Source: Snuella sedimenti | Lineage (GTDB): Bacteria; Bacteroidota; Bacteroidia; Flavobacteriales; Flavobacteriaceae | Length of the DNA stretch: 64,000 nucleotides | Reading direction: 5' to 3' | Assembly: GCF_016428595.1 (NCBI RefSeq) | Contig: NZ_JAELVQ010000008.1 | Coordinates: forward strand, 108,088 to 172,087 | Part shown: piece after piece, positions 27,873 to 36,707 of the stretch | Numbering within the stretch: position 1 is the first letter of the stretch | Layout of the letters: each line of letters begins with the position of its first letter | Program-made: the position numbers and the translations under genes | Notes under the pieces: generated by a model | Told to the model about the DNA's origin: nothing | What the model saw: the letters and a program-made list of their open reading frames with translations, nothing else | The model's database searches: none

Positions 27873-28637
27873 ATGAACAGAATAAACCAAAAACTGCAAG
27901 AAGACAAGAAGTTACTCTCTATATACTTTACAGCTGGTTATCCCAACATAAATGATACGGTAAGTATTATTCAAGATTTAGAAAAAAGTGGCGTAGACAT
28001 GATCGAAATAGGCTTGCCATTTAGCGACCCATTAGCCGATGGCCCTACCATTCAGGCCAGTTCAACACAGGCACTAAAAAACGGCATGACCACTAAAATT
28101 TTATTCGACCAGTTAAAAGACATTCGTAAAACAGTAAATATCCCTTTAATCATTATGGGGTATTTTAATCCGATATTACAATACGGCGTAGAAGCCTTTT
28201 GCAAACAATGCCAGGAAATTGGTATTGACGGCCTAATTATTCCCGACCTCCCTGTCGATGTATATCACGAAGACTACAAAGCCATTTTCGAAAAATATGG
28301 TTTAATAAACGTATTCCTTATAACACCTCAAACCAGTGAAGAGCGTATTCGGTATATCGATTCCATCTCAAACGGTTTTATATATATGGTTAGCAGTGCC
28401 AGTACCACAGGCGCTAAAGAAGGATTTCAAGACGAACAAACAACGTATTTTGAGCGCATTGGAAACATGAACCTTAAAAACCCCCAAATAGTAGGTTTTG
28501 GTATAAGCAACCATCAAACGTTTACGCAAGCCACACAATATGCCAAGGGCGCCATTATAGGCAGTGCCTTTGTTAAACATGTGTCCAATGAAGGTGTAAA
28601 CACTATCGATAAATTTATTCAAGGTATTTTAAATTAA
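27873..28637 (+). CDS. trpA: Tryptophan synthase alpha chain
   Basis: 254 residues from the ATG at 27873 (MNRINQKLQEDKKLLSIYFT). The frame is open 15 codons further upstream, but those codons come from the REP-like repeat, so this start is preferred. It is a TIM barrel that cleaves indole-3-glycerol phosphate; the catalytic Glu and Asp are in MIEIGLPFSDPLADGPTIQ, followed by GLIIPDLP, MVSSASTTGAK and VGFGISN. It is the last gene of the trp operon. The spacer to 28811 shows a weak hairpin (TGAAAT/ATTTCA near 28686-28710) and no gene. Confidence 0.96.
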   Translation: MNRINQKLQEDKKLLSIYFTAGYPNINDTVSIIQDLEKSGVDMIEIGLPFSDPLADGPTIQASSTQALKNGMTTKILFDQLKDIRKTVNIPLIIMGYFNPILQYGVEAFCKQCQEIGIDGLIIPDLPVDVYHEDYKAIFEKYGLINVFLITPQTSEERIRYIDSISNGFIYMVSSASTTGAKEGFQDEQTTYFERIGNMNLKNPQIVGFGISNHQTFTQATQYAKGAIIGSAFVKHVSNEGVNTIDKFIQGILN

Positions 28638-28811
28638 TATATTTGATTTCGAATACAAATCATTAACACCCAAAACTTAACTTATGAAATGAGCATAAAC
28701 AAATTTCATCATTGCATACCCACCAACATGATTAAATTTTTTATGCGAATTCCTGAATGTGCAGAAATTTTTAGTTTCTTCATTTTCAAAAAACTATAAA
28801 ATTTTAAACAG

Positions 28812-29225
28812 ATGAAATGGTATTTAAAAGTAGTAAAAGACAATTATGCAAATTTTCAAGGTAGGGCAAGACGCAAAGAATACTGGATGTTTACTTTGTT
28901 TAATGCAATCTTTATGATAGCGACTGCAATAGTAGCTGGAATTATTGGACAAGCAACTGATACTCCCTTATTTTTTTTGCTTTATTTAGTATACATCCTG
29001 GGCATTATTATTCCTAGCCTAGCAGTTACCGTTAGACGATTACACGATATAGGTAAAAGTGGTTGGTATTACTTAGTCGGGCTTATCCCTTTTATTGGAG
29101 GCATATGGCTCTTTGTTTTGTTAGTCACTGAAGGCGAAACTGGTCCCAACGGTTATGGTCCAGACCCTAAAGCCCCAACTATGGACGAAATAAATGATAT
29201 TGGTAAATTTCAAATACAAAACTAA
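28812..29225 (+). CDS. DUF805 family membrane protein
   Basis: 137 residues with the DUF805 signature: WYLKVVKDNYANFQGRARRKEY at the N-terminus (split), three to four membrane helices, and VRRLHDIGKSGWYYL between helices, ending in ETGPNGYGPDPK. It is an inner-membrane protein of unknown function. It is monocistronic and ends at a terminator. Confidence 0.9.
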   Translation: MKWYLKVVKDNYANFQGRARRKEYWMFTLFNAIFMIATAIVAGIIGQATDTPLFFLLYLVYILGIIIPSLAVTVRRLHDIGKSGWYYLVGLIPFIGGIWLFVLLVTEGETGPNGYGPDPKAPTMDEINDIGKFQIQN

Positions 29226-29255
29226 TTAACAGTACAAATATTACTTAATGAACAT

Positions 29256-29288
29256 AAGCCTATTCCATGTTAATTGAATGGGCTTTTT
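29256..29288 (+). terminator. Terminator after the DUF805 gene
   Basis: AAGCCTATTC (29256-29265) pairs with GAATGGGCTT (29276-29285), with a T-run to 29288. It excludes the upstream ATG (29267) as the trmL start. Confidence 0.8.
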
Positions 29289-29308
29289 ACATTCCAAAAC
29301 AAAAAGAC

Positions 29309-29770
29309 ATGCCTTTAAACATTGTTCTAATAGAACCGGAAATACCAAACAATACAGGAAACATAGGTCGATTAGCTTTAGCTTCTGGTTCTAATTTACA
29401 TCTGGTAAAACCATTTGGGTTTGAGATTAACGACAGCCGTTTAAAACGAGCTGGTTTAGATTACTGGCCACATGTAAACATAACATATTACGAAAACAGT
29501 GAGGATTTCTTTAAACGCAACAAGAATGAAAAAATGGTATTTCTTTCCAGTCACGGCACAAAACAACATTGGGAGATTCCTTTTGAAGACAACCTATTTC
29601 TTGTTTTCGGAAAAGAATCGGTAGGCCTACCCAAAACAATCGTCGAACAACAAACAGATAAACTTTTTAAAATCCCATTATACAGCAACCATATTAGAAG
29701 CCTCAACCTAGCCAATGCTGTAAGCATTACTGTTTATGAAGGCCTAAGGCAATTAAAAGACAGTTTCTAA
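29309..29770 (+). CDS. trmL: tRNA (cytidine/uridine-34-2'-O)-methyltransferase TrmL-like
   Basis: 153 residues from the ATG at 29309 (MPLNIVLIEPEIPNNTG); the longer frame begins in the preceding terminator. It is a SPOUT methyltransferase with the knot motifs IPNNTGNIGRLA, LVFGKESVGLP and IPLYSNHIRSLNLANAVSI. TrmL methylates the wobble base of tRNA-Leu isoacceptors. The short single-domain length fits TrmL rather than rRNA-acting SpoU paralogues. Confidence 0.9.
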   Translation: MPLNIVLIEPEIPNNTGNIGRLALASGSNLHLVKPFGFEINDSRLKRAGLDYWPHVNITYYENSEDFFKRNKNEKMVFLSSHGTKQHWEIPFEDNLFLVFGKESVGLPKTIVEQQTDKLFKIPLYSNHIRSLNLANAVSITVYEGLRQLKDSF

Positions 29771-29814
29771 ATAAAAATGTGCCCTAAAAAGAACCACATA
29801 CATTCTTTTTACAA

Positions 29815-29975
29815 GAACTCATCTTGACTTTTTGTTTTTTAACCGAAAATGAGAAAAAATTCGTTCAGATGAGGCACTTTTTGAAAATCATAGCATCGCT
29901 ACGAATAAAAAAAGTAACGAAATATGAACGAATTTGAGCCATTTTTTAGGAAATAGGAAAAGTCAAGATGAGTTC
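29815..29975. repeat. Long-hairpin intergenic repeat element, copy D
   Basis: 18-nt perfect terminal inverted repeats (29815-29832 and 29958-29975; GAACTCATCTTGACTTTT and its complement). Inner arms also pair (ATTCGTTCA with TGAACGAAT), and the centre is CATAGCATCGCTACG (29889-29903). The element lies 44 bp after trmL. Confidence 0.75.
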
Positions 29976-30034
29976 AATTAAACCTTTTTAATAAAATAAA
30001 GTCTTATGAGCTAATTAACTTTAATATATCTATA

Positions 30035-30340
30035 ATGACTTCAAAACAATTAAAAATCGGTGTTTTTATCTTAGGGCTCTCTATCTGTTCCTTTGCTAAC
30101 GCCCAAGAAAAAAAGAAGCCCAATATTGACAAAATGTTTGCTTCATTCGACTCTAACAATGATAAATCTATTAACCTAGAAGAATTTAAAGCTAAAAAGA
30201 GACGAAATGAAATAAAGCCAGAAGTATTGGAAAAAAGATTTGCTAAAATGGACGCAAACTCAGACGGCAAAGTTACAATAGATGAATTCAAAGCGAGTTT
30301 ACAAGGAGGCAAAAACAAAAAAAAGAAAAAAGAAGATTAG
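30035..30340 (+). CDS. Secreted EF-hand protein
   Basis: 101 residues with a signal peptide cleaved after ANAQ and two EF-hand loops (DSNNDKSINLEE and DANSDGKVTIDE), each with Asp at 1, 3 and 5 and Glu at 12. The tail is lysine-rich (GGKNKKKKKED). It is a probable periplasmic or extracellular calcium-binding protein; no partner is evident. Confidence 0.88.
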   Translation: MTSKQLKIGVFILGLSICSFANAQEKKKPNIDKMFASFDSNNDKSINLEEFKAKKRRNEIKPEVLEKRFAKMDANSDGKVTIDEFKASLQGGKNKKKKKED

Positions 30341-30356
30341 CCTTTGCAAAAAAAAG

Positions 30357-30384
30357 ACGCTCTGAAAAATATTTTTTGGAGCGT
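30357..30384. terminator. Bidirectional terminator between convergent genes
   Basis: ACGCTC (30357-30362) and GAGCGT (30379-30384) flank an AT-rich loop, with A- and T-runs on both sides. It serves the EF-hand gene and the convergent VF530 gene. Confidence 0.6.
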
Positions 30385-30620
30385 TATGATTTTGTTTGAC
30401 CTACTTGCTTCAACATATTTAAATACATTGTCTCTACTTTTGCTCTTGCCCAAGGCGTTCTACGTAAAAACTTTAAACTTGATTTTACTGATGGATTGCT
30501 GTTAAAGCATTTTATTTTAATAATGTGCCCCATATACTCCCATCCGTAGTGTGTAACCAAATCATTTATAATCTGTTCAAGCTTTACACCATGTAAAGGA
30601 TTATTGGGTTGTGTTTCCAT
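30384..30620 (-). CDS. VF530-type small DNA-binding protein
   Basis: 78 residues matching the VF530 (DUF2132) family: NPLHGVKLEQIINDLVTHYG, CFNSNPSVKSSLKFLRRTPW and ARAKVETMYL. The family is structurally known as a small helical protein with proposed DNA binding, and its physiological role is unclear. Its start overlaps the stop of the upstream gene at 30620, so it is the last of a helicase-linked three-gene operon. Confidence 0.85.
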   Translation of the reverse strand: METQPNNPLHGVKLEQIINDLVTHYGWEYMGHIIKIKCFNSNPSVKSSLKFLRRTPWARAKVETMYLNMLKQVGQTKS

Positions 30621-30835
30621 TATTTTTTATCAACTAATTCCTTAATTTTCACAGCTTTTTCAAAATGATCCAACTTGTGGGTTATAATCCACCAAGTAGC
30701 CGCTTCCATTAACAATTCAGGGTCGTCATTTTTATTTTTAAAAAATGCATAGAAAGAAATCCCTACACCTTCACCTTTGGTCTGTATTTTTTTATCGCAA
30801 ACCGCAATGATCTTATCCCTTAAACTCCTTCTCAT
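30620..30835 (-). CDS. Small conserved protein (DUF6500-like)
   Basis: 71 residues from MRRSLRDKIIAVC; an alternative ATG lies three codons upstream. Conserved-looking segments are GEGVGISFYAFFKNKNDDPE and LLMEAATWWIITHKLDHFEKA. I associate it with DUF6500, from memory only. The function is unknown. It is sandwiched between the helicase and VF530 genes, with overlaps at both ends. Confidence 0.65.
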   Translation of the reverse strand: MRRSLRDKIIAVCDKKIQTKGEGVGISFYAFFKNKNDDPELLMEAATWWIITHKLDHFEKAVKIKELVDKK

Positions 30836-30840
30836 GGCGT

Positions 30841-32118
30841 TCAATGACTTCTTTTGTTAGAACGTTTAGCATTATTCTGCTTAGGCCGCCTATCATTTCT
30901 ATTATTTTGTCTGTTGCCTTGCGTTCTCCTTGCATTAGAATTTCTTGGTCCTTGCTGCCTTTTCTCTGGCAATGTAGAAGCATTCGGGTCTGGCTCAAAC
31001 CCGGCAACTATTTCTATTGGCAAGGTCATCCCAATAAGCTTTTCAATAGCTTGTAAGTAAGTTGTTTCATCCGCACTAACCAAAGAGATTGCTTCACCAC
31101 TAGCTCCAGCCCTACCAGTTCTGCCTATTCTATGCACATAATCTTCAGGAATGTTTGGCAATTCAAAATTAACTACATGCGGTAATAGCGGAATGTCCAA
31201 CCCCCTTGCCGCAATATCGGTTGCTACTAAAACGCGCACACTTCCTTTTTTAAACCCCGATAAAGCTTTAGTTCTAGCTGATTGGCTTTTATTGCCATGT
31301 ATTGCCGCAGTTGTAATACCCGCAGCAACCATTTTTTTACAAAGCTTATTTGCCCCATGTTTAGTTCGGGTAAAAACAAGTACCTGTTTCCAGTTACCTT
31401 CAGAAATCAATTTAATAATTAAATCGGTTTTCAATCCTTTAGCCACACGATATACTTTTTGGGCAATAGCATCAACCGTACTATTTTCAGGGGTCACCTC
31501 AACCTGTACAGGATTCGTTAAAATACCTCGTGCTAATTTTTTAATATCGGGAGAGAATGTTGCCGAAAACATAAGGTTCTGCCTTTGTTCTGGCATTAAT
31601 TTTATAATGCGCTCAATATCTCGCAAAAATCCCATATCCAACATTCTATCAGCTTCATCCAATACAAAAACCTCAACCCGTTTTAAAGATATTACACCTT
31701 GATTTTGCAAATCTAATAAGCGCCCCGGAGTTGCAACCAAAACATCCACGCCTTGTTTAATTGTAGCTATCTGTGGGTTTTGATTAACACCTCCAAAAAT
31801 TACGGTACTTCGTAAATTCAAAAACTCACTATATTCCCTAACATTTGCATATACTTGTGCAGCCAACTCACGAGTTGGCGTTAAAATAAGTGCCCGAATA
31901 GGCCTGTACTTTGCCTTTTGAGTTTCTGCAAGCCTCTGCAATAACGGTAAAGTAAACCCAGCGGTCTTTCCCGTCCCGGTTTGAGCTGATGCCAAAACGT
32001 CCTTTTGCTCTAAAATAACTGGTATGGCTTTTTTTTGAATCGGCGATGGTGTTGTGTATCCCTTTTTGCTAATCGCCTTTAGCAAGGCCTGAGATAGGCC
32101 TAGTGTATTAAATGACAT
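30841..32118 (-). CDS. DEAD-box ATP-dependent RNA helicase (RhlE type)
   Basis: 425 residues from [16 protein letters not shown]; the frame opens five codons earlier. All helicase motifs are present: the Q-motif ([14 protein letters not shown]), [34 protein letters not shown], and [10 protein letters not shown]. The C-terminal tail is rich in Arg, Asn and Gln, typical of RhlE-like proteins that bind RNA non-specifically. The likely role is ribosome assembly or RNA decay, often important in the cold. It is the first gene of the operon with the two small genes. Confidence 0.95.
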   Translation of the reverse strand: MSFNTLGLSQALLKAISKKGYTTPSPIQKKAIPVILEQKDVLASAQTGTGKTAGFTLPLLQRLAETQKAKYRPIRALILTPTRELAAQVYANVREYSEFLNLRSTVIFGGVNQNPQIATIKQGVDVLVATPGRLLDLQNQGVISLKRVEVFVLDEADRMLDMGFLRDIERIIKLMPEQRQNLMFSATFSPDIKKLARGILTNPVQVEVTPENSTVDAIAQKVYRVAKGLKTDLIIKLISEGNWKQVLVFTRTKHGANKLCKKMVAAGITTAAIHGNKSQSARTKALSGFKKGSVRVLVATDIAARGLDIPLLPHVVNFELPNIPEDYVHRIGRTGRAGASGEAISLVSADETTYLQAIEKLIGMTLPIEIVAGFEPDPNASTLPEKRQQGPRNSNARRTQGNRQNNRNDRRPKQNNAKRSNKRSH

Positions 32119-32295
32119 ATAAATTGTTTGCAAAATGACAATCTATTCTAATGTCATTTATTTTGAAATGCAAAGATACACCTTATTTCTTCGATTAAAG
32201 ACATCTGCTTGGCTTTATAAAAAAAATAGCCTAAATTAGATTGGTAATCCCTTTTTTGCCAATTCGAATTCAAATTTGCTCAAAAGAAAATGATG

Positions 32296-32377
32296 GATTT
32301 TTGTGCTAGACGAAAAAGAAGAATCAAGCATAGCTGTCGCTACGGTTTATTTTTGTGATGATGTATAGTGCAAAAAG
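32296..32377. repeat. Possible degenerate long-hairpin repeat, copy E
   Basis: The core CATAGCTGTCGCTACG (32329-32344) matches the core of copies A, B and D, and the ends (TTTTTGTGCTA and TATAGTGCAAAAA) are only partly complementary. It lies in the 32119-32434 spacer between divergent genes, which otherwise shows only AT-rich promoter sequence. Confidence 0.4.
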
Positions 32378-32434
32378 GCGCATTTTATCTGTGTAAATTT
32401 AAAGTCGAAATGGTACTAACCAGAAGGCCTCAAA

Positions 32435-34210
32435 ATGTTTAAAAAGTTATTCTTTCCGCTTATTTTATGCCTACTAGCTTGGGCATTATTCATAAACCCC
32501 ACTATGAAAGATATTGCAGCGGGTATAGCCATTTTACTTTTAGGAATGACGATGTTGGAACAAGGTTTTAACACCTTTGTGGAAGGTCCTTTGCAAAAAT
32601 TACTGGTAAGAGCCACAAACAAACTATACAAAAGTATTGGTTTAGGTTTTGTAACCACTGCACTATTACAGTCCAGCTCGCTTATTAGTGTCATTACCAT
32701 TGCTTTTTTAAGTGCTGGTTTAATAGAACTATATGCAGGTATCGGCATTATTTTTGGTGCCAATATAGGCACTACTGCAACGGCTTGGCTCGTATCCATT
32801 TTCGGATTAAAAATAAAGGTCTCCGCCTTTGCATTACCCATGATCGCCTTTGGTGTCTTGTTCATTTTTCAAAAATCCAAGAATCTAAAAGGCTTTGGTT
32901 ATATACTCGCTGGATTGGGATTCTTTTTCTTAGGTATCGATTATATGAAAGTAGGATTCGACATTTACCAGGATCGTATTGACTTAACCGATTATGCCAT
33001 GACTGGGTTTTGGGGGCTTATTGTATTTACTTTTATAGGCGTACTCGTAACGCTTATTTTACAATCCAGTAGTGCCGCCATGGCCTTAATACTTACAGCA
33101 CTTGCCGTTGGGCATATAACCTACAACAACTCATTAGCATTGGCTATTGGAGCAAATATAGGAACAACCATTACTGCAATTCTGGGATCTTTAGGTACCA
33201 ATGTTTCCGGCAAACGTTTGGCCGGAGCACATTTCATTTTCAATCTGGTAACGGGGCTCGTTGCCTTGGCTTTTATCAACTTACTGAGCATACTAGTTGA
33301 TGATATATCGGCTTTGATTGGGATATCGGACACTAACTATATCTTTAAACTTTCCATTTTTCATACTATCTTTAATGTTTTAGGGGTGCTAATAATGATT
33401 CCATTCATACCCTCTATAATTAAACTATTAAATAGATTTTTTGTTGAAAAATTAAGCAACAAGGACACGATAGCCTATCCGGTATACCTTAACGATAGTA
33501 TTTTAGCCTATCCGCAAACAGCACTCAAAGCGCTTTTGGATGAAAGCAGACGTTTGTTTGAAAATGCTACTTTCGAAATTGTTTCACATGGCCTTAACTT
33601 ACATCGGGAAGACATAAAAGGGCAAGAAAAATTAAAAAAGATCGTGGCAAAATCAAAAGAAGGTTTAGAAATTGATGTAGAAGAGCAGTACTACAACAAA
33701 ATTAAGATTATTTACAGCAAAATAATAAAGTACGCAACGCTGGCCCAAAGTAAGTTTTCGTTAACTCCCAAAAACATGGAGGCCTTTACCCTAATAAAAC
33801 TGGCCAACCGCAATGTTGTAGAGACCATAAAAAATGTGCGTGGACTGAGAAAAAATGTAAACCAATACATGAATTCCGAGAACGTTTATATAAGAAAAGA
33901 ATACAACCGTTTAAGACACAAAATATCGCAAGTACTAAGGGAAATATATATAACCGGACAAGACTCCAATCCAGAAATGCATGCAAAAAAACTAAAGAAA
34001 CTTAAAAGCAAAGCCGTTAAAAATGATGCTTTGGTAGATGGGACTTTAGATAAGCTTATTAGAGACAATAAAATAAGTAGTGTGATGGCGACCTCTTTAG
34101 CAAACGACAGTGATATTGTGGCCGATATCTCCAAAAAATTAATAGAAACAGCCGAATTGCTATATATTAAACAAGATTCTTTATTGGCAAATTTAGAAGA
34201 AGACAACTGA
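32435..34210 (+). CDS. Na/Pi cotransporter family protein (NptA/YjbB type)
   Basis: 591 residues. The N-terminal half has two inverted Na/Pi repeats with the signature QSSS motifs (LLQSSSLISVITIAF and ILQSSSAAMALILTA) and GANIGTTATA/GANIGTTITA. About nine membrane helices are followed from about residue 340 by a PhoU-like helical domain. It probably mediates sodium-coupled phosphate movement across the inner membrane; export is reported for YjbB-type proteins. No Pho regulator is nearby. Confidence 0.9.
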   Translation: MFKKLFFPLILCLLAWALFINPTMKDIAAGIAILLLGMTMLEQGFNTFVEGPLQKLLVRATNKLYKSIGLGFVTTALLQSSSLISVITIAFLSAGLIELYAGIGIIFGANIGTTATAWLVSIFGLKIKVSAFALPMIAFGVLFIFQKSKNLKGFGYILAGLGFFFLGIDYMKVGFDIYQDRIDLTDYAMTGFWGLIVFTFIGVLVTLILQSSSAAMALILTALAVGHITYNNSLALAIGANIGTTITAILGSLGTNVSGKRLAGAHFIFNLVTGLVALAFINLLSILVDDISALIGISDTNYIFKLSIFHTIFNVLGVLIMIPFIPSIIKLLNRFFVEKLSNKDTIAYPVYLNDSILAYPQTALKALLDESRRLFENATFEIVSHGLNLHREDIKGQEKLKKIVAKSKEGLEIDVEEQYYNKIKIIYSKIIKYATLAQSKFSLTPKNMEAFTLIKLANRNVVETIKNVRGLRKNVNQYMNSENVYIRKEYNRLRHKISQVLREIYITGQDSNPEMHAKKLKKLKSKAVKNDALVDGTLDKLIRDNKISSVMATSLANDSDIVADISKKLIETAELLYIKQDSLLANLEEDN

Positions 34211-34235
34211 TTTACATTCATTAAAAGGCATACAA

Positions 34236-34664
34236 ATGAAATTTAAAAGTAAAAAAGACCCTTTGCTTACTACTTTGATATTAGGATTAAACCTATTCCT
34301 TATTGGAGTTGCATTTTCAAGATTGACTTTGAACCATATAAAAAAAACTGATTACTGGGGGATAACTTTGATTCTAGCAGTAGTTGCATTATTATTTTGG
34401 ATCCAATTCGGAACCTATTATAAGCTGTCCAAAAACGAACTGACCTATAGAAGTGGGCCTATTAGTGGTAAAATACACACTGACAGAATAAAAGAAATCA
34501 TTAAAGGCAAAACATTATGGGTAGGATTAAAACCTGCAACTTCTCGAAAGGGTTTGATTATTAAATATGATACGTACAACGAAATCTACATTAGCCCTAA
34601 AACGAACGAGCTGTTTATAGAAAAAACACTAGAAATTAATAGTAATATTAAAATAACCGAATAA
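34236..34664 (+). CDS. Membrane-anchored PH-like domain protein
   Basis: 142 residues: two N-terminal membrane helices (about 10-30 and 40-60), then a small beta-rich domain (YYKLSKNELTYRSGPISGKI, GLIIKYDTYNEIYISPK) resembling bacterial PH (bPH) domains. The function is unknown. It follows the Na/Pi gene by 25 bp and may be co-transcribed. It ends against a long-hairpin repeat. Confidence 0.7.
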   Translation: MKFKSKKDPLLTTLILGLNLFLIGVAFSRLTLNHIKKTDYWGITLILAVVALLFWIQFGTYYKLSKNELTYRSGPISGKIHTDRIKEIIKGKTLWVGLKPATSRKGLIIKYDTYNEIYISPKTNELFIEKTLEINSNIKITE

Positions 34665-34672
34665 ATAACTTT

Positions 34673-34839
34673 CTAGGGTCTGTTAACACTAAACGTAATG
34701 CATGGATTTTTTGATGATTTTTTCGGATTTCGAGGTTATTTTTGTAAAACATAGCGGGCTACGTTGTCAAAAATAGACGAAGAAATGCGGAAAAAAGGGC
34801 GGAAAAGCCACTTTTGGGATTAGTGTTAACAGACCCTAG
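34673..34839. repeat. Long-hairpin intergenic repeat element, copy A
   Basis: 19-nt perfect terminal inverted repeats (34673-34691 and 34821-34839; CTAGGGTCTGTTAACACTA and its complement). The inner arms are imperfectly complementary and meet at CATAGCGGGCTACG (34750-34763), so the 167-nt unit folds as one hairpin. It lies between convergent genes and directly abuts the stop codon of the UDG-like gene. A half copy lies at 38255. Confidence 0.8.
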
Positions 34840-35529
34840 TTAAAAAAACACCCTATACTGCATCACCCTAAAATCGAAAGTACTAAAATTGGGGTTCTTT
34901 GCTTTTAATTGCTTGTATAAAGGCATACTGCCTATGGCTCTGTTGGCACTTCCCGATGCCGAAGTTAAAGATATTGTTTTTATGATACGTTTAGAACTTT
35001 CAGATTGTTTCCCTCTGTCAGCAATAACAGGCAATTCAAATTGATGAATCCTCGGGATTTCATTAGAAACTACCTTCAATCGAATACCATACACTTTAAT
35101 ATGCTTCCTAAAAAAGTATTCTGGGCCGTTTATACTATTGCCGCCTGTAAACAACAAGGTATCGACATTAGGATAACGTTTTAAATAGCCCACAACATCC
35201 CGTAGCTTAATATTTTGCATACCCAGATCGGAAGCATCTATTTTGTCACGCTTACAGCTTTCAACAATATCACATACGCCTATTTTATGCTGTAACAAAA
35301 ATTGTTTTCGCTGTTCTACCGCTTCTTTAGAATTATCATAACGTAAATTCAGACCATGTATGGCATCGATATACAACCATAACGAATTGTAATAGCTTCC
35401 ATAACAAAAATTGACGTCCTTCTCCAAAAGGTCACCCATACTAAAACGTGGTGGCGGCAATGTGCCTACAATTAATTTTGTAGTATCACTGTTTATAAAT
35501 GGTTTGTATGGATGCTTATGAAAGAACAT
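34840..35529 (-). CDS. Uracil-DNA glycosylase superfamily protein
   Basis: 229 residues. LIVGTLPPPRFSMGD resembles motif 1 of the UDG superfamily, GSYYNSLW and KIGVCDIVESCKRDKIDASD follow as in the MUG/deoxyinosine-glycosylase branch, and TLLFTGGNSINGPEYFF could form the late substrate loop. A base-excision repair role is likely, but the substrate base cannot be told. It is divergent from the THX gene. Confidence 0.7.
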   Translation of the reverse strand: MFFHKHPYKPFINSDTTKLIVGTLPPPRFSMGDLLEKDVNFCYGSYYNSLWLYIDAIHGLNLRYDNSKEAVEQRKQFLLQHKIGVCDIVESCKRDKIDASDLGMQNIKLRDVVGYLKRYPNVDTLLFTGGNSINGPEYFFRKHIKVYGIRLKVVSNEIPRIHQFELPVIADRGKQSESSKRIIKTISLTSASGSANRAIGSMPLYKQLKAKNPNFSTFDFRVMQYRVFF

Positions 35530-35594
35530 ATTTTCCTTGACTGCAATGCCTAATTTTCGTATTTTATTGGTTTGAACACAAAATACATTAAATT

Positions 35595-35729
35595 ATGGGA
35601 AAAGGCGACAAAAAAACAAAACGCGGCAAAATTTACCGAGGTACTTTTGGTGTAAGGCGACCACGCATTAAAAAGAAGGTATCCATTGAAAACAAAATAA
35701 GTATTGACAGTAAAGCTGAAGCTAAATAA
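35595..35729 (+). CDS. 30S ribosomal protein THX
   Basis: A 44-residue basic protein ([20 protein letters not shown], then [16 protein letters not shown]) matching THX/S31e-like proteins of Bacteroidota and Thermus. It binds at the top of the 30S head. It is too short for usual ORF thresholds. It is monocistronic. Confidence 0.9.
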   Translation: MGKGDKKTKRGKIYRGTFGVRRPRIKKKVSIENKISIDSKAEAK

Positions 35730-35811
35730 CGCTACAGCCAACTAAACCATTATGAATTGAAAAACCATAAGTTGTGATACGCAAGGACATTACCGCCTGG
35801 ACAACTGGGTT

Positions 35812-35948
35812 AGCTTTTGTTAATTGTTAAAAGTTAATAAGTCTTACATGGTACAATTAACCAACAACCATTAACCTTTAACCTTTAACCTTTAACTAAC
35901 AACCATTAACCAACAACTAATAACCAATACCTAACAACCAATAACTAA
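35812..35948. repeat. Degenerate heptamer array with leader, copy 1
   Basis: A leader (CTTTTGTTAATTGTTAAAAG at 35812, then GTTAATAAG...ATGGTACAATTAA) precedes a period-7 array of CCAACAA, CCATTAA, CCTTTAA and CCAATAC units up to 35948. The same leader and array type recur at 55338. Confidence 0.7.
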
Positions 35949-35961
35949 AAAATAGCGTCCT

Positions 35962-36693
35962 TTATACCAATTTAAGGTCTTGCAGTAACTTTTCCACCTC
36001 AATTATGGCACTCTTAAAACGCTTTTTATTTGGTTTCGTCATATTTTGTGACTCTGTATGGATCTCATCCAGCAACAGCTTGGCATCCTCATTTTTTTGC
36101 CTGTTCAACAAAAACTTAGCAAGCGTTAATCGTTCTTCATAAAAAGAATAACGTATGTCGATGGCTCGCAGGTTGGCTTCGGCCACATCATAATTACCCA
36201 ATTCACTTTGTGCCAATCCATACAAAAACTGTATTCTGGACTTACCGAACTCCGGCTGGTTCTTTATTTTTTCTGCATACGCAATCACACTTTTGTAATC
36301 TTGTGTGTTATAAAAAGCCTCTATTAACTTACCATAAACATAAAAATTGTTTTGAGAGGTGTCCTCCAAAGCCTCCAAATAATGTGTAATGGCATTTTGG
36401 TTGTCTTGAATGTCTAAATAAGCGTCTGCCAGATTTACCCTATTTTGATAGGTTTCAGAAAACTGAAGCTTATGTTCCAGATCCTTTATACGCTTGGTTG
36501 GATTAACAACCGATATAATGCCTTCTTGGATCTTTTCTGCATCACGCCTATTATACACTTGGGTTAGGATATAAATTAAGCACCCCAAGACCGATAGAAA
36601 TAAAATAACAAAAGCCCAATAATAAGGCGTCCTGTTTTTGTACATGTGATATAAGCAATAAGCTTGCAGTGCAACCGACAAATAAAAGATCAT
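35962..36693 (-). CDS. Membrane-anchored TPR protein
   Basis: 243 residues: two N-terminal membrane helices (about 1-17 and 25-47, YYWAFVILFLSVLGCLIYIL), then tetratricopeptide-like repeats (NRVNLADAYLDIQDNQNAIT, YGKLIEAFYNTQDYKSVIAY, FLYGLAQSELGNYDVAEANL). The TPR region probably faces the cytoplasm as a scaffold. The start lies 14 bp after the yaaA stop, suggesting co-transcription. No specific function was recognised. Confidence 0.75.
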   Translation of the reverse strand: MIFYLSVALQAYCLYHMYKNRTPYYWAFVILFLSVLGCLIYILTQVYNRRDAEKIQEGIISVVNPTKRIKDLEHKLQFSETYQNRVNLADAYLDIQDNQNAITHYLEALEDTSQNNFYVYGKLIEAFYNTQDYKSVIAYAEKIKNQPEFGKSRIQFLYGLAQSELGNYDVAEANLRAIDIRYSFYEERLTLAKFLLNRQKNEDAKLLLDEIHTESQNMTKPNKKRFKSAIIEVEKLLQDLKLV

Positions 36694-36707
36694 AATTGTG
36701 CTTTGGA

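Noticed and set aside
28729..28797. Short ORF MIKFFMRIPECAEIFSFFIF before the DUF805 gene
   Set aside because: No family, no promoter and biased composition; most likely chance.
31151..31702. 183-codon plus-strand ORF
   Set aside because: It lies wholly inside the DEAD-box helicase on the other strand, and the helicase shows all motifs.
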